Part shown: piece by piece, positions 7,632 to 13,722 of the stretch
How positions within the stretch are numbered: position 1 is the first letter of the stretch
Layout of the letters: every line of letters starts with the position of its first letter
NCBI GenBank assembly: GCA_003343845.1
Contig: QAKK01000028.1
Location: forward strand, 1 to 19,160
From: Oscillospiraceae bacterium
GTDB taxonomy: Bacteria; Bacillota; Clostridia; Oscillospirales; CAG-272
DNA: 19,160 nucleotides
Direction: 5' to 3'
Translations under genes and position numbers: made by a program
The notes under the pieces: model-generated
The model's input: the letters and a program-made list of their open reading frames with translations, nothing else
Told to the model about the DNA's origin: nothing
Databases searched by the model: none

Positions 7632-8192
7632 TTACTGTACGGCAGAGACCGTGGAAATCGCCTGACGGACGTTGCTGTCGAGGAGCGCACTCAGCTTGCG
7701 GATCATTGCTTCGAGGTCGCCCTTCATGTCGCTGTCCAGCCAGCGGCGGATCATTCCGATCACCGCCTCCCCGTAAAATCCGGCAACAAACTCCACATCG
7801 GCATCGGTACAATTCAGCCCCTCGGCTTCATGTTTTACAACTTCGGCGGCTGCATCATACACAACGCGCTTGAAATAGCGTTCCAACTGGTCTTTTTTTG
7901 TCGAATGATACAGGTGATAGACAGCTCTTTTGTTTTTCAGGACAAATTCGGCACCGTAATAGAGTCCCCCTTGCCAGGAGTTGCAAGTGCGCTGTTTTTC
8001 CAGCACACGCGCAACCTCTTCGCTGAGCAGCTCGTCGACCAGCGCATAGATGTCTTCAAAATTATAGTAGAATGTATTGCGGTTGACGCCGCAGTCATCC
8101 ACGATGTCCTTCACCGTGATTCTGTCAAACGGGGTGGAATCGAGCAGCTTCACAAAGGACTGCATGATTGCGGTCTTGGTGAACTTAGGCAT
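7632..8192 (-). CDS. TetR/AcrR-family transcriptional regulator
   Basis: A 186-residue protein with the classic N-terminal TetR helix-turn-helix: ITVKDIVDDCGVNRNTFYYN (residues 25-44), where the recognition helix NRNTFYYNF is nearly consensus. Residues from about 55 on form the all-helical ligand/dimerisation domain, resembling the TetR_C_7-type C-terminus. Start ATG 8192 has AAGGAG 6 nt upstream. The protein probably represses a nearby promoter on binding an unknown small molecule. The transporter operon starting about 110 bp downstream on the same strand is the obvious candidate target, a common arrangement for TetR and MMPL genes, but no operator is evident. The gene lies 38 nt after the DUF4430 gene with no clear promoter of its own. 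Confidence 0.93.
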   Translation of the reverse strand: MPKFTKTAIMQSFVKLLDSTPFDRITVKDIVDDCGVNRNTFYYNFEDIYALVDELLSEEVARVLEKQRTCNSWQGGLYYGAEFVLKNKRAVYHLYHSTKKDQLERYFKRVVYDAAAEVVKHEAEGLNCTDADVEFVAGFYGEAVIGMIRRWLDSDMKGDLEAMIRKLSALLDSNVRQAISTVSAVQ

Positions 8193-8230
8193 TCCTGACT
8201 CCTTTCGGCAATCCGGTCATCCGGGATCTC

Positions 8231-8671
8231 TTACTTCTCCACGCGGAATTCAACACTCGTGACATCCGCGCATTTGACGCTGTCCACGCCGACCTGCGAC
8301 ATCTCGCCGTTGACATACAGCGCCCAGTAGGTCGCATCGACATCATAGTCGGCAACCACGCCGCACACACTCTTGACATAGAGCCCGTATGCGCTTTGTT
8401 CACCCTCGATCAGTCCGGCATCCAAAAGCGCCGTACCGACCGTGTCTTTGTCGGTGTTAACAACATAACTCTGCGTAGTCCCGTCCGCAAAGGTCGCGAT
8501 GAACGAAAAAGCACAGTTGCCCTCGCCCACATGCGTCCATTCGGCGGTGAGTTCTCCCGCATCGGAGGATGCGGTGGAATCAGCCGTTCCCTTGCCGCAG
8601 CCGACAAATGTCAGTGCAAGCACGCATGCGAGCAAAAGCGCCGCCGCGCGCGTCAGAAATACATGTTTCAT
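8231..8671 (-). CDS. DUF4430-domain lipoprotein
   Basis: A 146-residue exported protein. The basic N-terminus and hydrophobic stretch end in LALTFVGC (Cys25), a slightly atypical lipobox with Phe at -3, so the mature protein is probably lipid-anchored on the outer face of the membrane. Residues about 45-146 match the DUF4430 pattern: GTTQSYVVNTDKDTVGTALLD, then GLYVKSVCGVVADYDVD and TYWALYVNGE, then VDSVKCADVTSVEFRVEK. DUF4430 resembles the C-terminal domain of transcobalamin-like proteins and often occurs on bacterial surface proteins; ligand binding is plausible but its nature is unknown. The start at 8671 is preferred over ATG 8677 because AAAGGAA (8684-8678) is 6 nt upstream. It begins 17 nt after glyQS and is probably cotranscribed with it. 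Confidence 0.82.
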   Translation of the reverse strand: MKHVFLTRAAALLLACVLALTFVGCGKGTADSTASSDAGELTAEWTHVGEGNCAFSFIATFADGTTQSYVVNTDKDTVGTALLDAGLIEGEQSAYGLYVKSVCGVVADYDVDATYWALYVNGEMSQVGVDSVKCADVTSVEFRVEK

Positions 8672-8688
8672 AATCATTTCCTTTTAAA

Positions 8689-10080
8689 TCAGAATTCCAG
8701 TTTTGCCTCGATATACGCCTTCAGATCCTCGATCTTCACGCGCTCCTGCTCCATTGTGTCGCGGTCACGCACGGTGACGCAGCCGTCGCCCTCACTCTCA
8801 AAGTCATAGGTGATGCAGAACGGCGTACCGATCTCATCCTGGCGGCGATAGCGTTTGCCGATCGAACCGGTCTCATCAAAGTCGACATTGAAATACTTGC
8901 CGAGCATATCCTGCACTTCGCCTGCCTTCTCGGACAACTTCTTCGACAGCGGGAGGACGGCTGCCTTGAACGGCGCAAGTGCGGGATGCAGATGCAGAAC
9001 GACACGGGTGTCCCCCTCGCCGACCGTCTCCTCGTCGTATGCGTCGATCAGAAATGCAAGCGTCACGCGGTCAGCGCCGAGCGACGGCTCAATGACATAG
9101 GGCACATACTTTTCATTCGTCTCGGGATCAAAATATTCCATCGATTCGCCGCTGTGGTTGGCATGCTGCGTAAGGTCGTAATCGGTGCGGTCCGCCACGC
9201 CCCAGAGCTCGCCCCAGCCGAACGGGAACAGATACTCAAAGTCAGTCGTTGCCTTTGAGTAGAAGCAAAGCTCGTCCGCATCATGGTCGCGCAGTCTGAG
9301 ATTGTCGCGCGTCATGCCGAGATCATAGAGGAACTGCTCGCAGTAATCCTTCCAGTATTTGAACCATTCGAGGTCGGTGCCGGGCTTGCAGAAAAACTCC
9401 AGCTCCATCTGCTCAAACTCGCGGATACGGAAGATAAAGTTGCCGGGCGTGATCTCGTTGCGGAACGACTTGCCGATCTGACCGACGCCGAAGGGGAGCT
9501 TCTTGCGCGTGGTGCGCGCAATGTTCTTGAAGTTGACGAAGATGCCCTGCGCCGTCTCGGGGCGGAGATACAACTCGGAGGAGGAATCCTCGGTGACACC
9601 CTGATAGGTCTTGAACATCAGATTGAACTTGCGGATGTCGGTGAAGTCCTTCGCACCGCAGGCAGGGCATGTGATCCCGTTGTCCGCGATGTACTTGGAC
9701 ATTTCCTCGTTTGTCCAGCCGGCAGGATTGATGTCGAGATGGTTCTCTGCCGCGTAATCCTCGATCAGCTTATCGGCGCGATGACGCGTTTTGCACGCCT
9801 TGCAGTCCATCAGCGGGTCGGAAAAGCCGCCGACGTGACCGGAAGCAACCCAGACCTCGGGGTTCATGATGATCGCGCTGTCAAGACCGACATTGTACTT
9901 GCAGTCCTGCACAAAGCGCTTCCACCATGCGCGCTTGATGTTGTTCTTGAACTCAACGCCGAGCGGACCGTAATCCCACGAGTTTGCAAGACCGCCGTAG
10001 ATCTCGGAACCGGGATACACAAAGCCGCGGTTTTTGCAGAGTGCAACGATCTTGTCCATTGTTTTTTCGGAATTATTCAT
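8689..10080 (-). CDS. glyQS: Glycine--tRNA ligase, single-chain class II type
   Basis: A 463-residue cytosolic enzyme that charges tRNA-Gly with glycine using ATP. It is the alpha2 eukaryote/archaea-like GlyRS common in Gram-positives, not the alpha2beta2 GlyQ+GlyS form. The N-terminus has GFVYPGSEIYGGLANSWDYG, a family hallmark. Two CX2C pairs (Cys93/Cys96 and Cys138/Cys141) are the expected zinc site. Class II motif 2 is around FRNEITPGNFIFRIREFEQM (207-226) and motif 3 is EPSLGADRVTLAFL (331-344). Length is normal for the family. ATG 10080 has GAGGAG 6 nt upstream. Only 29 nt separate it from the LCP gene, leaving no room for a T-box leader; a lone TATAAT at 10121-10116 could be a weak promoter. 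Confidence 0.98.
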   Translation of the reverse strand: MNNSEKTMDKIVALCKNRGFVYPGSEIYGGLANSWDYGPLGVEFKNNIKRAWWKRFVQDCKYNVGLDSAIIMNPEVWVASGHVGGFSDPLMDCKACKTRHRADKLIEDYAAENHLDINPAGWTNEEMSKYIADNGITCPACGAKDFTDIRKFNLMFKTYQGVTEDSSSELYLRPETAQGIFVNFKNIARTTRKKLPFGVGQIGKSFRNEITPGNFIFRIREFEQMELEFFCKPGTDLEWFKYWKDYCEQFLYDLGMTRDNLRLRDHDADELCFYSKATTDFEYLFPFGWGELWGVADRTDYDLTQHANHSGESMEYFDPETNEKYVPYVIEPSLGADRVTLAFLIDAYDEETVGEGDTRVVLHLHPALAPFKAAVLPLSKKLSEKAGEVQDMLGKYFNVDFDETGSIGKRYRRQDEIGTPFCITYDFESEGDGCVTVRDRDTMEQERVKIEDLKAYIEAKLEF

Positions 10081-10109
10081 GTTTTTCTCCTCTTGTCTAT
10101 ATGGAAAAA

Positions 10110-11150
10110 TTATTGATTATACTTCAGCATTGCGGTTATTGCCGCGGAAATATTCGGGATGAACACCCGCTCGCCGTCCCGGAAATAGTAGCTGCCCGGA
10201 TAATCCACCGAGCCGACCTCAAACTGACTGTAGGCAAAGATCAGATCCAGCTGCTTGGTCAGATCCTCGGCGGTGAAATTGGTGGCGACATATTTCGACG
10301 CATCGGCAAAGATCGTCGCCGCCTTGGGAAGGTAGGTCGGATTGGTCATCTTCTGCGCCAGTGCACGCAGGAAAGACATCGTGGTCTTTTCGCGCGACAG
10401 CGTCGCGTTGGTATAGGAATTGTAGGCAAGCAGACCGCATACGTCATTGCCGGTCAGGGTCTGCACCCCTGCATCAAGCGAAATGGTCAGCCCAGAGGCC
10501 TCATCGGTATACTCCATATCGCACGGCACGGTGAAGGTGATATTGCCCATGGCGTCAACCGCGCCCGCCAGCTGTTCGATGCTTGTCAACGCGTAGTAGT
10601 CGATCTGCACGCCCGTGATGCCGGACATCTTGTTGACAAAATAGTCAAGCCCCTTGTCATAGTACAAGTCACGCACATTCGTGGTTACGCCGCCGACCGT
10701 CAGCTGCATCTCGGTCGGGATCTCCATATAGGTAATACGCCGCTTCTCCTTGTTGACCGTGACCAGCACGACCGCATCGGCATGTACCGTGCGGTACGGA
10801 TAAACGGGGAGCGATCCGTTATAACCGATCAACTCGGCAGAATCCTGAAAATAAGGATACTGCTCTTCAATATTGGGATGATAGTCGGTCAGAATGCTCG
10901 GACGATAGTCCGTGCCGATCAGCAGCATGCTGAACGATGTGCCGCCGAGATCATCTTCATCAGGTCCGAGCGGATGCAGGGCGGAAGAATCAGAGTCCGA
11001 GGTTGACACATCGCTGCTCTCGGTCGCCTTTTCTCCGCTGATCATGCCGTTGATGCTGTCGGTGACAAATCCGGTTATAAAAAACGCGCACAGACCGAAA
11101 ACGACCAGCGCGATTGCAAAAGTCGCACAAAAGTTGCGTAAAGAATTCAT
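10110..11150 (-). CDS. LytR-CpsA-Psr (LCP)-family protein, divergent active site
   Basis: A 346-residue type II membrane protein: short cytoplasmic N-terminus, one TM helix (7-28), a Ser/Asp-rich linker (about 40-70), then an extracellular LCP-like domain. Recognisable blocks are FSMLLIGTDYRP (73-84), HADAVVLVTVNKEKRRITYM (123-142) and a conserved-like stretch ending in LSREKTTMSFLRAL. LCP proteins transfer undecaprenyl-linked glycopolymers such as teichoic acids and capsule to peptidoglycan. Here the usual IPRDT reads IPTEM (145-148), and the YVRxR-type arginines are replaced by LLAYNSYTN (240-248), leaving Arg253, so activity may be altered or lost. ATG 11150 is chosen because it precedes a standard signal anchor; its ribosome binding site (GTGAG) is weak, and an in-frame TTG at 11204 would add 18 residues. 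Confidence 0.83.
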   Translation of the reverse strand: MNSLRNFCATFAIALVVFGLCAFFITGFVTDSINGMISGEKATESSDVSTSDSDSSALHPLGPDEDDLGGTSFSMLLIGTDYRPSILTDYHPNIEEQYPYFQDSAELIGYNGSLPVYPYRTVHADAVVLVTVNKEKRRITYMEIPTEMQLTVGGVTTNVRDLYYDKGLDYFVNKMSGITGVQIDYYALTSIEQLAGAVDAMGNITFTVPCDMEYTDEASGLTISLDAGVQTLTGNDVCGLLAYNSYTNATLSREKTTMSFLRALAQKMTNPTYLPKAATIFADASKYVATNFTAEDLTKQLDLIFAYSQFEVGSVDYPGSYYFRDGERVFIPNISAAITAMLKYNQ

Positions 11151-11181
11151 TCCGCCACTCACTTTCACAAAGATTGTGACC

Positions 11182-11202
11182 GGCAGGACGAAAAAGCCTG
11201 CC
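11182..11202. other. Small hairpin in the LCP 5' leader
   Basis: GGCAGG (11182-11187) and CCTGCC (11197-11202) form a 6-bp stem with a 9-base loop in the short leader between the LCP promoter and its ATG. It is too small for a riboswitch and has no proper U-run. It may affect mRNA stability, or be chance. Confidence 0.3.
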
Positions 11203-11213
11203 AATCTCAGAAC

Positions 11214-11242
11214 ATTATACCGTATCTTTCGGTATTTTTCAA
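11214..11242 (-). promoter_or_regulatory. Promoter of the LCP-glyQS-DUF4430-tetR run
   Basis: On the minus strand TTGAAA (11242-11237), a 17-base spacer and TATAAT (11219-11214). The start site should fall near 11207, giving a leader of about 57 nt. It diverges from the rlmD promoter about 32 bp away. Confidence 0.82.
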
Positions 11243-11273
11243 TATCTATTCAATAAATTTCACCTCTTTTTGC

Positions 11274-11302
11274 TTGCCTTGCACCCGAAAGAATGGTATA
11301 CT
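11274..11302 (+). promoter_or_regulatory. Promoter of the rlmD-GH43 pair
   Basis: TTGCCT (11274-11279), a 17-base spacer and TATACT (11297-11302). The start site near 11309 leaves a leader of about 26 nt containing the GGGAG ribosome binding site (11321-11325). Confidence 0.72.
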
Positions 11303-11334
11303 GAATAGGAAAACTTTTGCGGGAGCGTGAAGCC

Positions 11335-12720
11335 TTGAAGAAAAATGATGTATATGAAGTCAACATCACGGATATGAATTTCCTCGGCTTCGGCATTGCA
11401 AAAGTGGACGGTTGTGTGCTCTTTGTATCAGGCGCTGTCACGGGCGACCTTGTGCGCGTGCGCGTCATCAAGGTCTGCCGTACCTACGCCGTAGCCCGCA
11501 CGGAGAACATCCTCACGCCTTCCCCGCACCGCGTCCCGGACGGCTGCGCCGTCTCGGCATCCTGCGGCGGCTGCGCCTTCCGCAGTGTGGATTACGCCTA
11601 TGAGCGAGCGCTGAAGGAAGCGTCTGTCCGGCAGAGCTTCGTCCGACAGGGGCTGCGGGACGTCGATGTCGCGCCGCTGACAAGCGACGGACGCACCGAT
11701 CGCTACCGCAACAAGGCGCAATACCCGGTCCGCCGCGCAGCGGACGGCAGAATCGCCGTCGGCTTTTTCGCGGCAAAGAGTCATCGCGTCCTGCCCTGCA
11801 CGGACTGCGCCCTGCAAAATCCCGCGTTTGCACCGATCGTGGAGGAGATCCGCGCCTTTGCGCAAGAGACAAACCTCACGGTCTACGACGAGGAAACAAA
11901 ATCCGGACTGCTCCGCCACATCTATCTGCGCATCGGCGAGGCGACCGGTGAGATCATGCTGTGTCTGGTGCTGTGCGGCGCTTCGCTGCCGCGTGCGGAC
12001 GACTTTGTCCACCGCATACAGACGCGGTTTCCCGCCGTGGTTTCGATCTTTCTGAACCGCAACGAAGACGACACCAATGTAGTGCTCGGCAAGGACTTCA
12101 CGCTGCTGTCCGGCAAACCGTACATCGAGGACATTCTCTGCGGCGTGCGGCTGCGCATCACGCCGCAGTCCTTCTATCAGGTCAACCGCGGCGCAGCGGA
12201 GCTGCTCTACGGCAAAGCGGCAGAGCTTGCCGCGCTGACCGGGCGCGAGACCCTGCTCGACCTCTATTGCGGCATCGGCTCGATCGGGCTTTCCATGGCA
12301 AAGCACGCAGGACGGCTGATCGGTATTGAGACCGTGGCATCCGCAGTTGCCTGTGCCGGGGAAAACGCCGCGCAAAACGGCATTACTCACGCCGCGTTCT
12401 ACTGCGGTGACGCATCCGACACGCAGGCGCTGCTGAAAGATGCAAAAGCTGCCGAGGGCGACTTCGTCCCCGACGTCGTCGTGCTTGACCCGCCCCGCAA
12501 GGGCTGCACCGAGCGGCTGCTCGCAGACCTCGGCAAAATGGGCGCAAAAAAAATCGTCTACATTTCCTGCAACCCGGAGACGCTGGCGCGCGACGCAAAA
12601 TTTCTGCTGTCCGACGGCTGGAAGATGAACACGATCTATCCGTTTGACCTGTTCTGCCGTACCGGACATGTGGAATGCTGCACTTCCTTTGAAAAAACAA
12701 ATCTGACATATAACATATAG
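11335..12720 (+). CDS. rlmD: 23S rRNA (uracil-C5)-methyltransferase, RlmD/RlmCD (RumA) family
   Basis: A 461-residue SAM-dependent enzyme that methylates C5 of uracil in 23S rRNA (U1939 and/or U747, depending on the member). An N-terminal TRAM domain (about 1-58) is followed by the Fe-S cysteines Cys71, Cys77 and Cys80 (CX5CX2C) and Cys158 (TDCALQ). The methyltransferase core has LDLYCGIGSIGLS (308-320), DPPRKGC (385-391) and the catalytic block YISCNPETLARD with nucleophile Cys412 and Glu415. The TTG start at 11335 gives MKKNDVYEVNITDMNFLGFG, aligned with typical family N-termini, and has GGGAG 9 nt upstream; a longer TTG reading from 11317 would overlap that site. RlmD versus RlmCD cannot be decided from one sequence. 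Its stop is 8 nt before the GH43 gene. Confidence 0.95.
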   Translation: MKKNDVYEVNITDMNFLGFGIAKVDGCVLFVSGAVTGDLVRVRVIKVCRTYAVARTENILTPSPHRVPDGCAVSASCGGCAFRSVDYAYERALKEASVRQSFVRQGLRDVDVAPLTSDGRTDRYRNKAQYPVRRAADGRIAVGFFAAKSHRVLPCTDCALQNPAFAPIVEEIRAFAQETNLTVYDEETKSGLLRHIYLRIGEATGEIMLCLVLCGASLPRADDFVHRIQTRFPAVVSIFLNRNEDDTNVVLGKDFTLLSGKPYIEDILCGVRLRITPQSFYQVNRGAAELLYGKAAELAALTGRETLLDLYCGIGSIGLSMAKHAGRLIGIETVASAVACAGENAAQNGITHAAFYCGDASDTQALLKDAKAAEGDFVPDVVVLDPPRKGCTERLLADLGKMGAKKIVYISCNPETLARDAKFLLSDGWKMNTIYPFDLFCRTGHVECCTSFEKTNLTYNI

Positions 12721-12728
12721 GAGACATT

Positions 12729-13640
12729 ATGAAACTTCTTTTTGAGAAAGACTGCAAGAAGACGCAACCCGATCCGTTCATGTTTGAGGCAGACGGCAAG
12801 TACTACATGTATGTAACCGCCGGTCGCGGCGTCGAAGCATACACTGCCGATACGCCCTTCTCCGAGTGGCATTATGCCGGCATCGTCTGCACCGTGGACG
12901 GCTGCAAGGACTACTGGGCGCCCTGCATCATCGAGGCGGACGGCTGGTATTACCTCTACTACTCCTGCTCGAAGCCGGGCATGTTTGAATACCTGCATGT
13001 TTCGCGTTCGCGCTCCCCGCTCGGTCCTTTCGGCGAAACCAAGTGTCTGTTTGACCGTTTCTCGATCGACGCGCACGTCGTCAGAACCGCCGCTGGGCTG
13101 TTCCTCTTCTATGCCGAGGACAACAGAAAGCCGGAACGCATCGGCACCCGCATCTTTGTGGACAAACTGATTGACCCCTACACCCCCGCTTATCAGCCGG
13201 TCGAAGTCGTTGTCCCGACCTTTGATGAGGAGATCTTCAAGCGCAACCGTTTCGGCGACGGCAAGGACTGGCACACCATTGAAGGTCCGTTCTGGCTGGA
13301 AGTGGACGGCTGGCAGTACCTCATGTACAGCGGCGCCTGCTATGAAAATGATACCTACCACATCGGCTATGCCGCCGCGCACACCGACGAGCCGGATCTG
13401 ACAAAGGTCAAATTCGAGAAGCATACCGCAAACGGCAAGTTTGACCCGCTGATGATTAAAAACGACTTTGAAGAAGGCGTCGGTCATCACAGTGTGATCC
13501 AATATAATGGTGAATACTACGCAATTTACCACGGCAGAGACCTCACCAAGGGCGACGGCGAGCGCCGCACCGCGCGTGCCTGCCGCCTCCGTTTCAAGGA
13601 CGGTATCATCACTGCCGAGCGTTTTGCAGATAAGCTGTAA
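12729..13640 (+). CDS. Glycoside hydrolase family 43 (beta-xylosidase/arabinofuranosidase-like)
   Basis: A 303-residue protein with the five-bladed beta-propeller pattern of GH43: repeated DGKYYMYVT, DGWYYLYYS, AGLFLFYAE, DGWQYLMYS and NGEYYAIYHG blades. Candidate catalytic residues are Asp15 in QPDPF (general base), Asp114 in SIDAHVV (pKa modulator) and Glu185 in HTIEGPFW (general acid). The GVGHHSV segment (His253/254) matches the family's metal-coordinating histidine at the propeller centre. There is no signal peptide, so it should act in the cytoplasm on imported arabino- or xylo-oligosaccharides. It is a single-domain enzyme without a carbohydrate-binding module. ATG 12729 has AGGAGA 4 nt upstream, overlapping the rlmD stop. 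No sugar transporter or other carbohydrate gene is nearby, so the substrate is open. Confidence 0.9.
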   Translation: MKLLFEKDCKKTQPDPFMFEADGKYYMYVTAGRGVEAYTADTPFSEWHYAGIVCTVDGCKDYWAPCIIEADGWYYLYYSCSKPGMFEYLHVSRSRSPLGPFGETKCLFDRFSIDAHVVRTAAGLFLFYAEDNRKPERIGTRIFVDKLIDPYTPAYQPVEVVVPTFDEEIFKRNRFGDGKDWHTIEGPFWLEVDGWQYLMYSGACYENDTYHIGYAAAHTDEPDLTKVKFEKHTANGKFDPLMIKNDFEEGVGHHSVIQYNGEYYAIYHGRDLTKGDGERRTARACRLRFKDGIITAERFADKL

Positions 13641-13678
13641 AAGGAAAAAGCGCTGCCGCCCGCAGCGCTTTTTCCTTT
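13640..13678. terminator. Terminator 1 of the tandem pair after GH43
   Basis: Perfect 17-bp arms (13640-13656 and 13662-13678) around a 5-base loop. The GC core GCGCTGC is flanked by AAAGGAAAAA and TTTTTCCTTT, so it should function in both directions. The stem begins at the last base of the GH43 stop codon. Confidence 0.85.
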
Positions 13679-13687
13679 GCGTATTTG

Positions 13688-13719
13688 AAAAGGAGCTGCC
13701 CGCGGGCAGCTCCTTTTTT
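13688..13719. terminator. Terminator 2 of the tandem pair, before the EF-G paralogue's 3' end
   Basis: Arms 13688-13700 and 13705-13717 (core GGAGCTGCC) enclose a CGCG tetraloop. On the plus strand a T-rich tract (TTTTTTCTTTT) follows; on the minus strand TTTTC follows. It ends just before the EF-G-like stop codon at 13723, insulating the convergent units. Confidence 0.85.
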
Positions 13720-13722
13720 CTT

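Noticed and set aside
8211..8227. ATCCGGTCATCCGGGAT before tetR as an operator
   Set aside because: The inverted repeat is imperfect and reads equally well as a direct repeat ATCCGG-TC-ATCCGG. It lies between two co-oriented genes with no promoter beside it.
10116..10121. Independent glyQS promoter
   Set aside because: A TATAAT is present but the -35 position (CGGCAA at 17 bases) is poor, and the gene is well placed for read-through from the LCP promoter. It is kept only as a note.
11182..11202. Riboswitch in the LCP leader
   Set aside because: The leader is only about 57 nt with one 6-bp hairpin and no conserved aptamer pattern.
11428..12669. 413-residue minus-strand open frame antisense to rlmD
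   Set aside because: It has no ribosome binding site or domain, and rlmD on the other strand has all catalytic motifs. The same applies to 12636-13811 on the minus strand opposite GH43, and to 9283-10116 and 9984-11006 on the plus strand opposite glyQS and LCP.
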